Shown: positions 36,882-44,711 of the stretch, in pieces
Numbering within the stretch: position 1 is the stretch's first letter
Layout: the number at the start of each line of letters is the position of its first letter
Source: Coriobacteriaceae bacterium
GTDB taxonomy: Bacteria; Actinomycetota; Coriobacteriia; Coriobacteriales; Coriobacteriaceae
Assembly (NCBI GenBank): GCA_902399975.1
Contig: CABOHA010000001.1
Coordinates: forward strand, 831,397-895,396
Reading direction: 5' to 3'
Length of the DNA: 64,000 nucleotides
Notes under the pieces: model-generated
What the model was told of the DNA's origin: nothing
Seen by the model: only the letters and a program-made list of their open reading frames with translations
The model's database searches: none
Made by a program: the position numbers and the translations under genes

Positions 36882-36895
36882 CGAACATTCGTTCT
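36882..36895 (+). promoter_or_regulatory. Second SOS box at the yneA-like transcription start
   Basis: CGAACATTCGTTCT matches the SOS consensus with one terminal mismatch and lies where transcription of the yneA-like gene should begin. Two boxes suggest tight repression. Confidence 0.75.
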
Positions 36896-36962
36896 CGCGC
36901 TAGACATTTTTGTCCGCGCGGCTTGATAAAACTGTTCTCAGCAAAACACGCGAGAGGAGAAC

Positions 36963-37415
36963 ATGATGAACGCAACGAATATGGTCCAGGGAAACCTCGC
37001 CCTTAAGCTCGAGACGCCTGCAGAACCCACTTTTACGGTTGTTCAGGGTGGCCGCTCCGGCTTTCAGCCTTTGACCGTAAAGCCTGCGCGCAATCAGCAG
37101 GCTGTAGTCGCGCCGGCCCGCGTTGCCCTGAAGGTTCCGACGATTGTCGCCGTCGCCGTTGCGCTTACGCTCTTCTTTGTCCTCGCTATGTCGGTCTTTA
37201 GCGCTCGTCACGCCGCGTATGCCGAGTCCGTTTCCAACATTACCTACGAGACCATTCGCGTTCAGCCTGGCGATTCTCTTTGGTCGCTTGCCGAAGAATA
37301 TCCAATCGAAGGCCTTTCCACGCAAGAGACTTCCGACATGATCCGTAGCGTCAATCATCTGGAGCATGGTTCGCTCGCCGCCGGTGCGCATCTTAAGGTT
37401 CCTGCTCGTTCGTAA
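36963..37415 (+). CDS. yneA: YneA-like SOS-inducible membrane protein with LysM domain
   Basis: This 150-residue protein has a soluble N-terminus of about 57 residues, a membrane helix at 58-79 and a LysM domain at about 94-147 (YETIRVQPGDSLWSLAEEYP). The architecture, the divergent position next to lexA and the SOS promoter match YneA of Bacillus, which halts cell division during DNA damage. The N-terminal tail is longer than in YneA. GAGAGGAG precedes the ATG. The gene symbol rests on context and architecture, not close identity. Confidence 0.78.
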   Translation: MMNATNMVQGNLALKLETPAEPTFTVVQGGRSGFQPLTVKPARNQQAVVAPARVALKVPTIVAVAVALTLFFVLAMSVFSARHAAYAESVSNITYETIRVQPGDSLWSLAEEYPIEGLSTQETSDMIRSVNHLEHGSLAAGAHLKVPARS

Positions 37416-37428
37416 TCATTATCGCGCT

Positions 37429-37472
37429 GCGCATGGTACCCTTGTTATCGTTTAAGAGGAGGTACCATGCGC
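37429..37472 (+). promoter_or_regulatory. Hairpin spanning the nrdR ribosome binding site and start
   Basis: GCGCATGGTACC (37429-37440) is a perfect 12-bp inverted complement of GGTACCATGCGC (37461-37472). The right arm contains the nrdR ATG and part of the Shine-Dalgarno; the loop carries the rest (AAGAGGA). If folded, it would hide the start codon. Confidence 0.6.
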
Positions 37473-37910
37473 TGTCCCAAATGCGGCAAGGCACATACCC
37501 GCGTCGTTGATTCCCGTATGCAGGAGTCAAATAACACCATTAAGCGCCGTCGCGAATGTTGCTCGTGTAACTACCGCTTTACAACGTTTGAGCGATGCGA
37601 GGACCCTATCGAGGTCATTAAGTCAGATGGAACTAAGCAGCGGTTCGATCGCAATAAGCTTCTTGTCGGCTTGATGCGCGCCACCATCAAGCGCGATATC
37701 GACACTAAGAAGCTCAATGAGATTATCGATGACATCGAGGTCGAGCTTCGCTCTCGCACGCTGACGGCCGTCACGTCCCATGAGTTGGGTGACATGGTGC
37801 TCAAGCGCTTGGCCAAGATCGACAAGGTTGCGTACATCCGTTTTGCCTCGGTCTACCGCGATTTCAAAGACGTCGATGAATTTCTGCAAGAGCTCGACAA
37901 GCTAAGGTGA
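37467..37910 (+). CDS. nrdR: Transcriptional repressor NrdR
   Basis: This 147-residue regulator of ribonucleotide reductase genes has an N-terminal zinc ribbon (CPKC at 3-6, CCSC near 32) and an ATP-cone domain ([20 protein letters not shown]). It senses ATP/dATP. GAGGAGGT lies before the ATG, within a 12-bp inverted repeat. It is followed 4 nt later by dut, linking two nucleotide-pool functions. Confidence 0.96.
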   Translation: MRCPKCGKAHTRVVDSRMQESNNTIKRRRECCSCNYRFTTFERCEDPIEVIKSDGTKQRFDRNKLLVGLMRATIKRDIDTKKLNEIIDDIEVELRSRTLTAVTSHELGDMVLKRLAKIDKVAYIRFASVYRDFKDVDEFLQELDKLR

Positions 37911-37914
37911 TTCC

Positions 37915-38358
37915 ATGTCCAACATTACCGTCAACATAAAGCGTCTCGACCCCACCCTCGAGCTTCCCAAATACGCCCATCCCACCGATGCCGGCTTGGA
38001 TTTGCGCTCCAACGAGGACTGCGTCCTGAAGCCCTTCGAACGCCGTCTGGTCTCTACTGGGCTGGCCATCGCCCTGCCCGACGGCTACGCCGGCTTCGTC
38101 CAGCCCCGCAGCGGCTTGGCCATCAAGCAGGGCCTGTCTATAGTCAACACGCCGGGCCTCATTGACGCCCACTACCGAGGAGAACTCAAGGTTATCCTTA
38201 TCAACCTGGATCCCACCAACGACATCCAAATCAACAAAGGCGACCGCATCGCCCAGCTCGTCATCCAAGAAGTCCCCACGGTCAACCTCGTAGAAGTAGA
38301 AGAACTAGACAAAACCGACCGAGGCAAAGGAGGCTTCGGCTCCAGCGGCGTCGCCTAG
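37915..38358 (+). CDS. dut: dUTP diphosphatase
   Basis: This 147-residue trimeric dUTPase hydrolyses dUTP to dUMP. The five motifs are visible: [37 protein letters not shown] and the C-terminal GGFGSSG. It is downstream of nrdR and upstream of a gene-free region with three palindromes. Confidence 0.96.
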   Translation: MSNITVNIKRLDPTLELPKYAHPTDAGLDLRSNEDCVLKPFERRLVSTGLAIALPDGYAGFVQPRSGLAIKQGLSIVNTPGLIDAHYRGELKVILINLDPTNDIQINKGDRIAQLVIQEVPTVNLVEVEELDKTDRGKGGFGSSGVA

Positions 38359-38374
38359 GGACGCTCTTATCCCT

Positions 38375-38477
38375 CCCGCCCGCCTCTCACACATATCATT
38401 CCATGCTCAAACATTCTCGCGTCGCTTCGCTCGCTGCGAAACTGCGCGTGGAACGATATAGGTAAGCCCCGGGCGGG
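38375..38477. repeat. Palindromic element C downstream of dut
   Basis: Outer arms CCCGCCCG/CGGGCGGG and inner arms ATATCATTCCATG/CGTGGAACGATAT are complementary with a mismatched stretch between. The core (38406-38446) contains CTCAAACATTCTCGC and GCGAAACTGCGCG, shared in inverted orientation with element D, plus an extra 12 nt. It is part of the 394-nt gene-free junction between dut and the convergent glycosyltransferase. Confidence 0.75.
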
Positions 38478-38510
38478 CGGCTACTCGCTTGAAACAATAT
38501 TTACTTTTCT

Positions 38511-38559
38511 AGTAAGTCGATGCGATGAAGGGACGCCTCCTTTGTCGCATCGACTTACT
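38511..38559. terminator. 15-bp hairpin in the dut / glycosyltransferase junction
   Basis: AGTAAGTCGATGCGA (38511-38525) and TCGCATCGACTTACT (38545-38559) are perfect complements around a 19-nt loop and are followed by a T-rich stretch on the plus strand. It could end transcription in either direction. Confidence 0.55.
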
Positions 38560-38635
38560 GTATTTATATTTTCTGGTTCCCCTTTGCAGATTCTACTGGT
38601 GGGGAATCTGGTATAGCCGCTGGTACGTTAACGCA

Positions 38636-38739
38636 GCTTACCTGCGGGAGGCCCCTATATATCGTCCCGCGCGCAGTTTCGCAGCGAAGCGAGAATGTTT
38701 GAGCACGGGATGATATATAGGGGCCTCCCGCAGGCAAGC
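38636..38739. repeat. Palindromic element D (34-bp arms)
   Basis: The arms at 38636-38669 and 38706-38739 are complementary over 34 bp with two imperfect positions. The 36-nt core, read on the minus strand, carries CTCAAACATTCTCGC then GCGAAACTGCGCG, as in element C. It ends 13 nt after the stop of the convergent glycosyltransferase gene, so it may also end that transcript. Confidence 0.85.
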
Positions 38740-38752
38740 GGACATAAAGACG

Positions 38753-40054
38753 CTAGCGGATATGCGCGGGTTTTCCGCCCCAGTAGAAGCGGCAAAAGGC
38801 TCTTTTGCGCTTTTGGGGTTTGCCTACGAGCTCCATGGTTGCGATGGCTATGTCTTCGGCTGCGTGGGGGCGGCGTAGAACTTCGCCGTTGATGAGTAGC
38901 GCTTTGAGTGATTCGGGATGGTCGTGCAGGTGGCGCAGGGTTACGATGAGTTCTCGTGCGGTGGTGACATGCATACTGGCGCCCATGCCGGTGAGCATCG
39001 TGGTGTTGGCCTTTTCCTGGCCATAGGACTTGCCCAGCAGGATCATCGGCAGATGCGCGCACAGGCACTCGGTGACGGTGAGTCCGCCCGATTTGAGAAT
39101 TGCCAGGTCGCAGCCGTGCATGAGGGCCGCCATGTCGTCCACGTAGTCCAGAACCGTAACGTTTTCGAGCTTCATGGCGTCGAAGAGCGTCTTGAGGCGG
39201 TCGGCGTATTCCTCATCCTTGCCCGGCAAAAAGACAAAATGCATGTCCTCAAAGCTGCGTAGGAAGGGGAGGGTCTGGTCCATCGCCGCGCGAAAGCGGA
39301 CGTACGGTTGAGGTAAACTGGCGCCGGCCATAACCAGCACGACGGTCTTGTCGGTGGGGAGGTTGAACTTGGCTAGCTCTTCCTCGCGATCGTAATCCGT
39401 GTCGAATCCGGCGCGAATAGGAATGCCGGTAATGCGAATCTTTGCCTCGGGCACCTTGCGCGGACGCAGCGTTTCGGACATAAATTCGTTGGCAACACAG
39501 AATAGATCGGTGTCCTTGTGGGGCCACCAGCCCTCGACTTCGTAGTCGGTCGGTACGCAGATGACTGGATAATCGATACCCGTAATTATGCGGGCACCCA
39601 CGGCAACATTGGCTGCTGTGATGTGCGTTGCGACCACGGCTATGGGCCTGCGGCTACGAATATATTCGTTGAAGGCGGGGAACATGATTCGCGACCATGC
39701 CGTGCCGCCACCCCAGAGAAGATGTCCCGTAAGTGTATATCTCCAGGTCAGGTCGTAAATGGGGCGCGTGGCTCCCGTAAAAGAAGCCGCGGTCTTATTA
39801 CCGTCGAATTTAATACGTCCAAAATCAAGGATATCGAGCACTTCAATCTCAACATCCTCGGGGATGCCATTGGTGCCGCGGATGAGGTCGAAAGCCTGCG
39901 CAATCGCATTTGCGGCGGCCTTATGGCCCGAGCCAACGGAGGCGTGCACGATGGTCACGAGAGGTTTTTGCTGAGCCAGGAGCGTGGTTTGCTCCGATTG
40001 AGGAGTGCTGTGCGTGAGCAGGGGAGCGTCGTCACTCGTCTGCGCCTGATCCAT
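38753..40054 (-). CDS. Processive diacylglycerol beta-glucosyltransferase-like (MGDG synthase type) glycosyltransferase
   Basis: This 433-residue GT28-type glycosyltransferase has the N-terminal MGDG synthase domain with IVHASVGSGHKAAANAIAQAF near residue 35, ICVPTDYEVEGWWPHKD, and a C-terminal UDP-sugar domain with KSGGLTVTECLCAHLPMIL. It probably adds glucose to diacylglycerol, making glycolipids or lipoteichoic acid anchors. The start at 40054 is chosen for AAGGGGAG upstream; an ATG at 40093 is possible. It is transcribed away from trxB. Confidence 0.85.
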   Translation of the reverse strand: MDQAQTSDDAPLLTHSTPQSEQTTLLAQQKPLVTIVHASVGSGHKAAANAIAQAFDLIRGTNGIPEDVEIEVLDILDFGRIKFDGNKTAASFTGATRPIYDLTWRYTLTGHLLWGGGTAWSRIMFPAFNEYIRSRRPIAVVATHITAANVAVGARIITGIDYPVICVPTDYEVEGWWPHKDTDLFCVANEFMSETLRPRKVPEAKIRITGIPIRAGFDTDYDREEELAKFNLPTDKTVVLVMAGASLPQPYVRFRAAMDQTLPFLRSFEDMHFVFLPGKDEEYADRLKTLFDAMKLENVTVLDYVDDMAALMHGCDLAILKSGGLTVTECLCAHLPMILLGKSYGQEKANTTMLTGMGASMHVTTARELIVTLRHLHDHPESLKALLINGEVLRRPHAAEDIAIATMELVGKPQKRKRAFCRFYWGGKPAHIR

Positions 40055-40172
40055 CGATAACTCCCCTTCAGCTTTGTAATACGGTTTTATCATTGTAGTG
40101 CATGAGTGTCACGTTCACGTAAATTTGGGTACGAGCGCAAAGAACGACAACGTTTCGACGAAAGGACGCTTC

Positions 40173-41111
40173 ATGACTACCGATAAGCCGATCGATGTTG
40201 CGATTATCGGTGGCGGCCCCGCGGGCTATGCTGCCGCCATTTATGCTGCGCGTGCCAACCTGACGACGACCGTGATTGAGCAGGGCATGTCGGGAGGGCA
40301 GATCGCCACAACCAATGAGGTCGAGAACTATCCGGGTTTCCCGCTCCTGAGTGGCGCCGAACTCGGCGAGCGTTTTCAGCAGCATGCAGAGGGCCTGGGA
40401 GCACAGGTTACATGGAGCATGGTTACGGGTATCGATTACGATGCCGATGCAGCGTTGTTTACGGTACATCACGATATGGGCGATACGCTGGCCTCGAGCG
40501 TTATCGCTTGCATGGGTGCCACGCCGCGTCCGGCAGGTTTCGCAGGCGAGGATACGTATCGCGGTCGTGGCGTTTCATATTGCGCAACATGTGACGGCAT
40601 GTTCTTCCGCGGCAAACAGGTCTTTGTAATCGGTGGTGGCAATTCGGCATGCGAAGAGGCGCTGTTCCTGTCAGACATTGCCACCAGCGTGACCATCGTG
40701 CTGCGCCGCGACCAGTTTCGTGCGCCTGATGGTGTTGTTCAGAAAGTACTCGAAAAGGACAATATTACAGTTAGGTACCAAACTAGTATTGTGGAGCTCT
40801 CGGGCGAAGCAATGCCAACGACGATCACCTTTAAGGACAATGCATCCGGTGAGACTCATACCGAGTCATTTGAACCTGGCTCGTTTGGCATCTTTGTCTT
40901 TACGGGGATGCTGCCGCATACCGAGCTGGTTGAGCATCTAGTCGATCTGGCTCCTGACGGCGGCATTGTCACCGACGATTCGATGGCCACCCGTACGCCC
41001 GGCTTATTCGCAGCCGGCGATATCCGTTCCAAGCGTTTACGCCAGGTTGTGACCGCTGTTTCGGACGGAGCCATAGCGGCAACGAGCGCATACGCGTTTC
41101 TCCGTGGATAA
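40173..41111 (+). CDS. trxB: Thioredoxin-disulfide reductase
   Basis: This 312-residue flavoprotein reduces thioredoxin with NADPH. FAD binding is IIGGGPAGYAAAIYAARA near residue 11, the redox pair is in CATCDG, NADPH binding is VIGGGNSACEEALFL, and the second FAD motif is GLFAAGDIRSKRLRQVV. ATG 40173 with GAAAGGAC upstream gives the usual start; the longer frame has no ribosome binding site. Confidence 0.96.
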   Translation: MTTDKPIDVAIIGGGPAGYAAAIYAARANLTTTVIEQGMSGGQIATTNEVENYPGFPLLSGAELGERFQQHAEGLGAQVTWSMVTGIDYDADAALFTVHHDMGDTLASSVIACMGATPRPAGFAGEDTYRGRGVSYCATCDGMFFRGKQVFVIGGGNSACEEALFLSDIATSVTIVLRRDQFRAPDGVVQKVLEKDNITVRYQTSIVELSGEAMPTTITFKDNASGETHTESFEPGSFGIFVFTGMLPHTELVEHLVDLAPDGGIVTDDSMATRTPGLFAAGDIRSKRLRQVVTAVSDGAIAATSAYAFLRG

Positions 41112-41151
41112 GTACGATAATATATCTTATGTAAGGTTGCTATCTTTACAC

Positions 41152-41194
41152 AAAGTGGTTGGACGATGCATCAATGTGTTGTCCAACCACTTTT
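41152..41194 (+). terminator. Rho-independent terminator after trxB
   Basis: AAAGTGGTTGGAC (41152-41164) and GTCCAACCACTTT (41181-41193) form a perfect 13-bp stem followed by a short T run. Confidence 0.88.
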
Positions 41195-41265
41195 ACTTGC
41201 CGGCTATGTGGTATGCAAAACTAGATAACCTAGAATACAATATAGTAAATGAACGGAGGACCTTT

Positions 41266-41877
41266 ATGAACCACGTTAAACACGTTATTCCGATGTCCGA
41301 TTCGTCGGTCAGTATTAAGCCTGAGGATATTCAGCCCACGGTGCTGCCCGATGCATTTATTCAGTCCGAAATCGTGTGCAAACTCAATACGTTGAGTCTG
41401 TCGCGCTATGACCAGTTGCCCAATGTGACGCTCTATCGCGACCAGGTTATTGAGTATGTTGCGCTGTGGATGGAGCCGCTGTCCATTTGCGTTGAGCAGC
41501 CCGTCATTACGCCATCGATGATCAACAACTACGTTAAGGTCGGCCTGGTGCCTGCTCCGGTTAAAAAGCAATATGGCCGCGAGCAGATTGCCCGCCTGAT
41601 CGCTATCTGCCTCTTTAAGCAGGTGTTACCTATTGCTGCGGTGCAGGCACTCTTTAACATTCAGCGTTTGAGCTACGATGCCCCGACGGCCTTCGATTAT
41701 GTGGTCGATCAGCTCGAGGCATCGATTCGTTCGGCGTTTTCCGTCGAGCAGGCGCCGGTTCCCGATACGGCGCATCAGGTAACGCGTGAGTCGCTGCTTG
41801 TGCGCAGTGCGGTTTCATCCTTCGTTTCGAAGGCGTACCTGATGAGCTATCTAAAGTTTAATGGGTTTAATAGCTAG
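41266..41877 (+). CDS. DUF1836 domain protein, MerR-like putative regulator
   Basis: This 203-residue protein resembles DUF1836 (YkrK-type) proteins, which carry a winged HTH of MerR type. VITPSMINNYVKVGLVPAPVKKQYGREQIARLIAI near the middle is the DNA-binding part. No catalytic motif is visible. ATG 41266 follows GGAGGA; longer frames reach back into the trxB terminator. The target genes are unknown. The ACTAGATA in its upstream region also occurs in the palindrome before degV. Confidence 0.78.
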   Translation: MNHVKHVIPMSDSSVSIKPEDIQPTVLPDAFIQSEIVCKLNTLSLSRYDQLPNVTLYRDQVIEYVALWMEPLSICVEQPVITPSMINNYVKVGLVPAPVKKQYGREQIARLIAICLFKQVLPIAAVQALFNIQRLSYDAPTAFDYVVDQLEASIRSAFSVEQAPVPDTAHQVTRESLLVRSAVSSFVSKAYLMSYLKFNGFNS

Positions 41878-41889
41878 CCAACGTATATA

Positions 41890-41936
41890 ACGGGCGGAAC
41901 AAAGGGCCATCTGTCACTTTGTCCCGCCCGTATTTT
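41890..41936. terminator. Terminator between the DUF1836 and degV genes
   Basis: ACGGGCGGAACAAAG (41890-41904) pairs with CTTTGTCCCGCCCGT (41917-41931) with one mismatch, followed by TTTTT on the plus strand. It separates two convergent genes and may serve both. Confidence 0.85.
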
Positions 41937-41950
41937 TGCTTGGTTGGACG

Positions 41951-42817
41951 TTATTGGCCCGAAGCCACGCCCATGCCGTAGCCGATGATGAGGCCGTGCA
42001 TCTCGGCGTAATAGGAATCTAGCCCGTTACAGGGCATGATGATAGTCTTGGAGCCGGGCCAATGCTCGACTATGCGGTCAGTAAGCGTATGGGCTCCAGC
42101 TTCGTTCTCAACGTGATCGATGACGACCTCGCCGCCCGTAAAACCCTCGGCTTCCATGGTATCGATGATCTTGTTGAGCATCTTCTTTTCGCCACGCGTG
42201 TGACCGACGAGTTCGATTTTACCGGCCTCACTCGCCGTGCCCAAAATGCGGATATTGAGCTTGTTGGCAATGACGCCGGCTGCCTTAGGGATACGTCCGG
42301 CTTTGGCCAGGTTTTCGTAATTGCACAAGCTGAAGAGGATTTTGCTGTTCTGTTCAAGGCTATCGAAGTATGCGCAAGCGTCCTCGAATGAGACATCCGG
42401 ATTGCTTGCAAGATAGCGGTCGAACAGCAAGAAAATGAGGTCCATTTTGCCGCCAGCTGCGCGCGAATTGACTAGATGAATCTGCCGGTCGGGCTCCTCG
42501 GCAAGAACCATATCGCGAGCCGTGGCTGCCGCATTGTAGCTGCCCGACACGCCCTCAGAGATTGGCATGCAGATGGTCTTGTCTGCCAATTTGAAGAGCT
42601 CGGCCCACTCCCCTACGCTGGGACAAGCGCTCGAAGAAGCGTTCGTCTCCGCCTGAACAGCGCAGTTGAGCTCATGAACATCGAGCGAAAGGTCATCGAT
42701 GAATTCACGCTCCCCCACTCGAATTTTGAGGGGCGCAAATGCAAAGGTGGTATGGGGCGCGGTCGGTTGCCAATCGCGGAGGTTGCAGCTTGAATCGGAG
42801 ATAAGTGCCCAGCTCAT
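41951..42817 (-). CDS. DegV family fatty acid-binding protein
   Basis: This 288-residue protein begins MSWALISDSSCNL, the DegV start, and has CMPISEGVSGSYNAAATARD, the conserved lipid-head-group Ser region. DegV (FakB-type) proteins bind fatty acids and can present them to the FakA kinase. No fakA is seen nearby. GAAAGGACC precedes the start. The promoter overlaps a large palindrome. Confidence 0.88.
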   Translation of the reverse strand: MSWALISDSSCNLRDWQPTAPHTTFAFAPLKIRVGEREFIDDLSLDVHELNCAVQAETNASSSACPSVGEWAELFKLADKTICMPISEGVSGSYNAAATARDMVLAEEPDRQIHLVNSRAAGGKMDLIFLLFDRYLASNPDVSFEDACAYFDSLEQNSKILFSLCNYENLAKAGRIPKAAGVIANKLNIRILGTASEAGKIELVGHTRGEKKMLNKIIDTMEAEGFTGGEVVIDHVENEAGAHTLTDRIVEHWPGSKTIIMPCNGLDSYYAEMHGLIIGYGMGVASGQ

Positions 42818-42846
42818 AGAGGGTCCTTTCTAATTGTTCCTCAACA

Positions 42847-42908
42847 ATTATAGCCATCTTGCAAACTGAATGTACGGCTATCTAGTTTTGAATACTAGAT
42901 AGCCGTAC
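42847..42908 (-). promoter_or_regulatory. degV promoter with 15-bp palindromic operator
   Basis: On the minus strand TATAAT lies at 42852-42847. Upstream, GTACGGCTATCTAGT (42872-42886) and ACTAGATAGCCGTAC (42894-42908) form a perfect 15-bp inverted repeat whose proximal arm reaches the expected -35. There is no T run on either side, so a protein-binding operator is more likely than a terminator. Confidence 0.6.
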
Positions 42909-42918
42909 AAGATTAGAG

Positions 42919-42960
42919 AAAAAAAGAATGGACCTCGCGACTTAAAGCCACGAGGTCCAC
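42919..42960 (-). terminator. Terminator of the NlpC/P60 operon
   Basis: On the minus strand TGGACCTCG pairs with CGAGGTCCA (42951-42959 and 42929-42937), followed by a run of T (A at 42919-42925 on plus). Confidence 0.85.
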
Positions 42961-42983
42961 ATTCACACGCTGTGTAAGATGAC

Positions 42984-44108
42984 TTAGTAACGCACGAAGA
43001 TATAGTTGTTGTTCATGCCGGCGGCAACGGAGCTGATGATAACACCCGTGTTGTAGTCGGAAGCATGAATCATCTGACCACCACCGATGTAAATGCCGGT
43101 GTGGTACGAATTGACAACAACGTCACCGGGCTGCGGATCAGACACACGCGTCCAGCCCATAAAGGTACCCGTGGTGCCGAGGCGGCAATAGCGACCAGTG
43201 AGGCAATAGCTAACAAAACCAGAGCAGTCGAAGCTGTTCGGGCCAATTCCGCCCCAGGAATAAGCGCAACCAAGCTTGCTGTATGCACGCGAGACAACAG
43301 AACCGCCATCGACGGACTGGCTCGGAGCAGAAGGCGTCGGAGCCGGAGCAGGCGTGGAGGGCTGCGGCGTCGGAGCGGGTGTCGGCGTAGGAGCCGGAGT
43401 GTTGCCGCCCTGGTTGTTATTGCTGGTCTGGCCACCGTTGTTGGTGTTCTCGGTCGTACCGGCAGTCTCGTTGCTCACCGTGGCCTTCTCGGCGGTGCTA
43501 GCGTTGATGCCGGCCTGCAGTGCGGCATTGGCCTCGGCCTCGGCGGCAAGCTCGGCCTGCAGCTGCGAATCCAGGGAATTTACGACGTTCTGGGCTTCAG
43601 CCTGCTGAGCATTAAGCTCGTCGACCTTCTTTTGCGTGGCGGCGACGTTCTTCTCCTGCTCGGCCTGCTTATCGGTGAGCTGCTGCTTAAGCTCCTTTAC
43701 CTCTTGAATGGTCTGAGCCTGCTTATCGGAAACTTTGCCGTAGTAGAACAGACGGTTGAGCATATCGCTCAGATCATCGACACCCGTCAGAACCTGAAGC
43801 AGGCTCAGACCGCCGGTTTTGTACTCGCCGGCGACATAGGTCGAGAGCTTGGCCTGACCATCGGCGATCTCCTGCTGCTTTTGCGTGATCTCGCCGGCAG
43901 TCTGATCGAGCGCCTGCGTCTGCGTGGCAAGCTCATCGTAAATCTGCTGGGTTTGGGTGCCGATCTGCTCGAGTTTCGTACGAGCAGCGGCAAGGTCGGA
44001 TGCGGTATCGGCGTAGGCAGGAGCCGCGAGGCCCAAGCCCAAAACACAAGCGAGGGTTGCCGTAGCAGCGCAGCGTGCCATGTTTTTGTGCGTGTTTGCT
44101 GTGCGCAT
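42984..44108 (-). CDS. Secreted NlpC/P60 peptidoglycan endopeptidase with coiled coil
   Basis: This 374-residue exported protein has a signal peptide (cleavage near APAYA-DT, residue 33) and a CwlO/RipC-like coiled coil at about residues 35-200. A Thr/Asn/Gly then Pro-rich linker (TPAPTPTPAPTPQP) leads to a C-terminal NlpC/P60 domain with catalytic Cys in FDCSGFVSYC and His in SYHTGIYIG. It probably cleaves peptide stems in the wall during growth or division. It is last in the pgsA2-FHA-MerR-apt run. Confidence 0.92.
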   Translation of the reverse strand: MRTANTHKNMARCAATATLACVLGLGLAAPAYADTASDLAAARTKLEQIGTQTQQIYDELATQTQALDQTAGEITQKQQEIADGQAKLSTYVAGEYKTGGLSLLQVLTGVDDLSDMLNRLFYYGKVSDKQAQTIQEVKELKQQLTDKQAEQEKNVAATQKKVDELNAQQAEAQNVVNSLDSQLQAELAAEAEANAALQAGINASTAEKATVSNETAGTTENTNNGGQTSNNNQGGNTPAPTPTPAPTPQPSTPAPAPTPSAPSQSVDGGSVVSRAYSKLGCAYSWGGIGPNSFDCSGFVSYCLTGRYCRLGTTGTFMGWTRVSDPQPGDVVVNSYHTGIYIGGGQMIHASDYNTGVIISSVAAGMNNNYIFVRY

Positions 44109-44140
44109 GTAGCTTCCTTTCCAGTAACTAAGGGTAACGG

Positions 44141-44671
44141 CTAGTCCACCGTCACCAGGCTAAAGAGCTCCACATCATCATCAGACGGCGTGAGCTTCTC
44201 GCGCGGGTTGAGAAACGCAAGCTCAAGGATACAACCGTAACCGACAAGCTTTGCGCCCATATCTCGCACCAGTTTACCTGTTGCCTCGACGGTTCCGCCC
44301 GTCGCGACCAAGTCGTCCAGAATCAACACGGTATCTTTAGAGCTGATAGCGTCGGCATGGATTTCAATGGAATCCGTTCCGTACTCGAGCTCGTAGCTCT
44401 GGCTTACGGTCTCGCGCGGCAGCTTGCCCGGTTTACGTGCAGGAACAAAGCCGGCGCCAAGGGCTACAGCCACCGGTACGCCAACCATAAAGCCACGGGC
44501 CTCGGGACCCACGACCTTGGTGATTCCCATGCCGGCAAAGTGCTCGGCGAGGGCATCGGTCATGGCTTTGAGCGCCTCGGGGTTGTCAAAGAGCGGCGTG
44601 ATGTCTTTAAAGATGACTCCGGGCTCGGGATAGTCGGGGATGTCGACGATTTGAGATTCGAAGTCGTACAT
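44141..44671 (-). CDS. apt: Adenine phosphoribosyltransferase
   Basis: This 176-residue purine-salvage enzyme converts adenine and PRPP to AMP. Motifs are DYPEPGVIFKDITPLF near the start, EARGFMVGVPVA, and the PRPP loop VLILDDLVATGGTVEA. The start at 44671 gives MYDFESQIVDIPDYP with AAAGG upstream; the longer frame adds 28 unlikely residues. It follows the MerR gene by 40 nt. Confidence 0.95.
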   Translation of the reverse strand: MYDFESQIVDIPDYPEPGVIFKDITPLFDNPEALKAMTDALAEHFAGMGITKVVGPEARGFMVGVPVAVALGAGFVPARKPGKLPRETVSQSYELEYGTDSIEIHADAISSKDTVLILDDLVATGGTVEATGKLVRDMGAKLVGYGCILELAFLNPREKLTPSDDDVELFSLVTVD

Positions 44672-44711
44672 TGCATGACCTTTCAATGGGTTGCCGGATA
44701 AGCGGTAGCTG

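Noticed and set aside
42872..42908. Palindrome before degV read as a terminator
   Set aside because: There is no T run on either strand, and a separate strong terminator for the NlpC gene lies directly before it.
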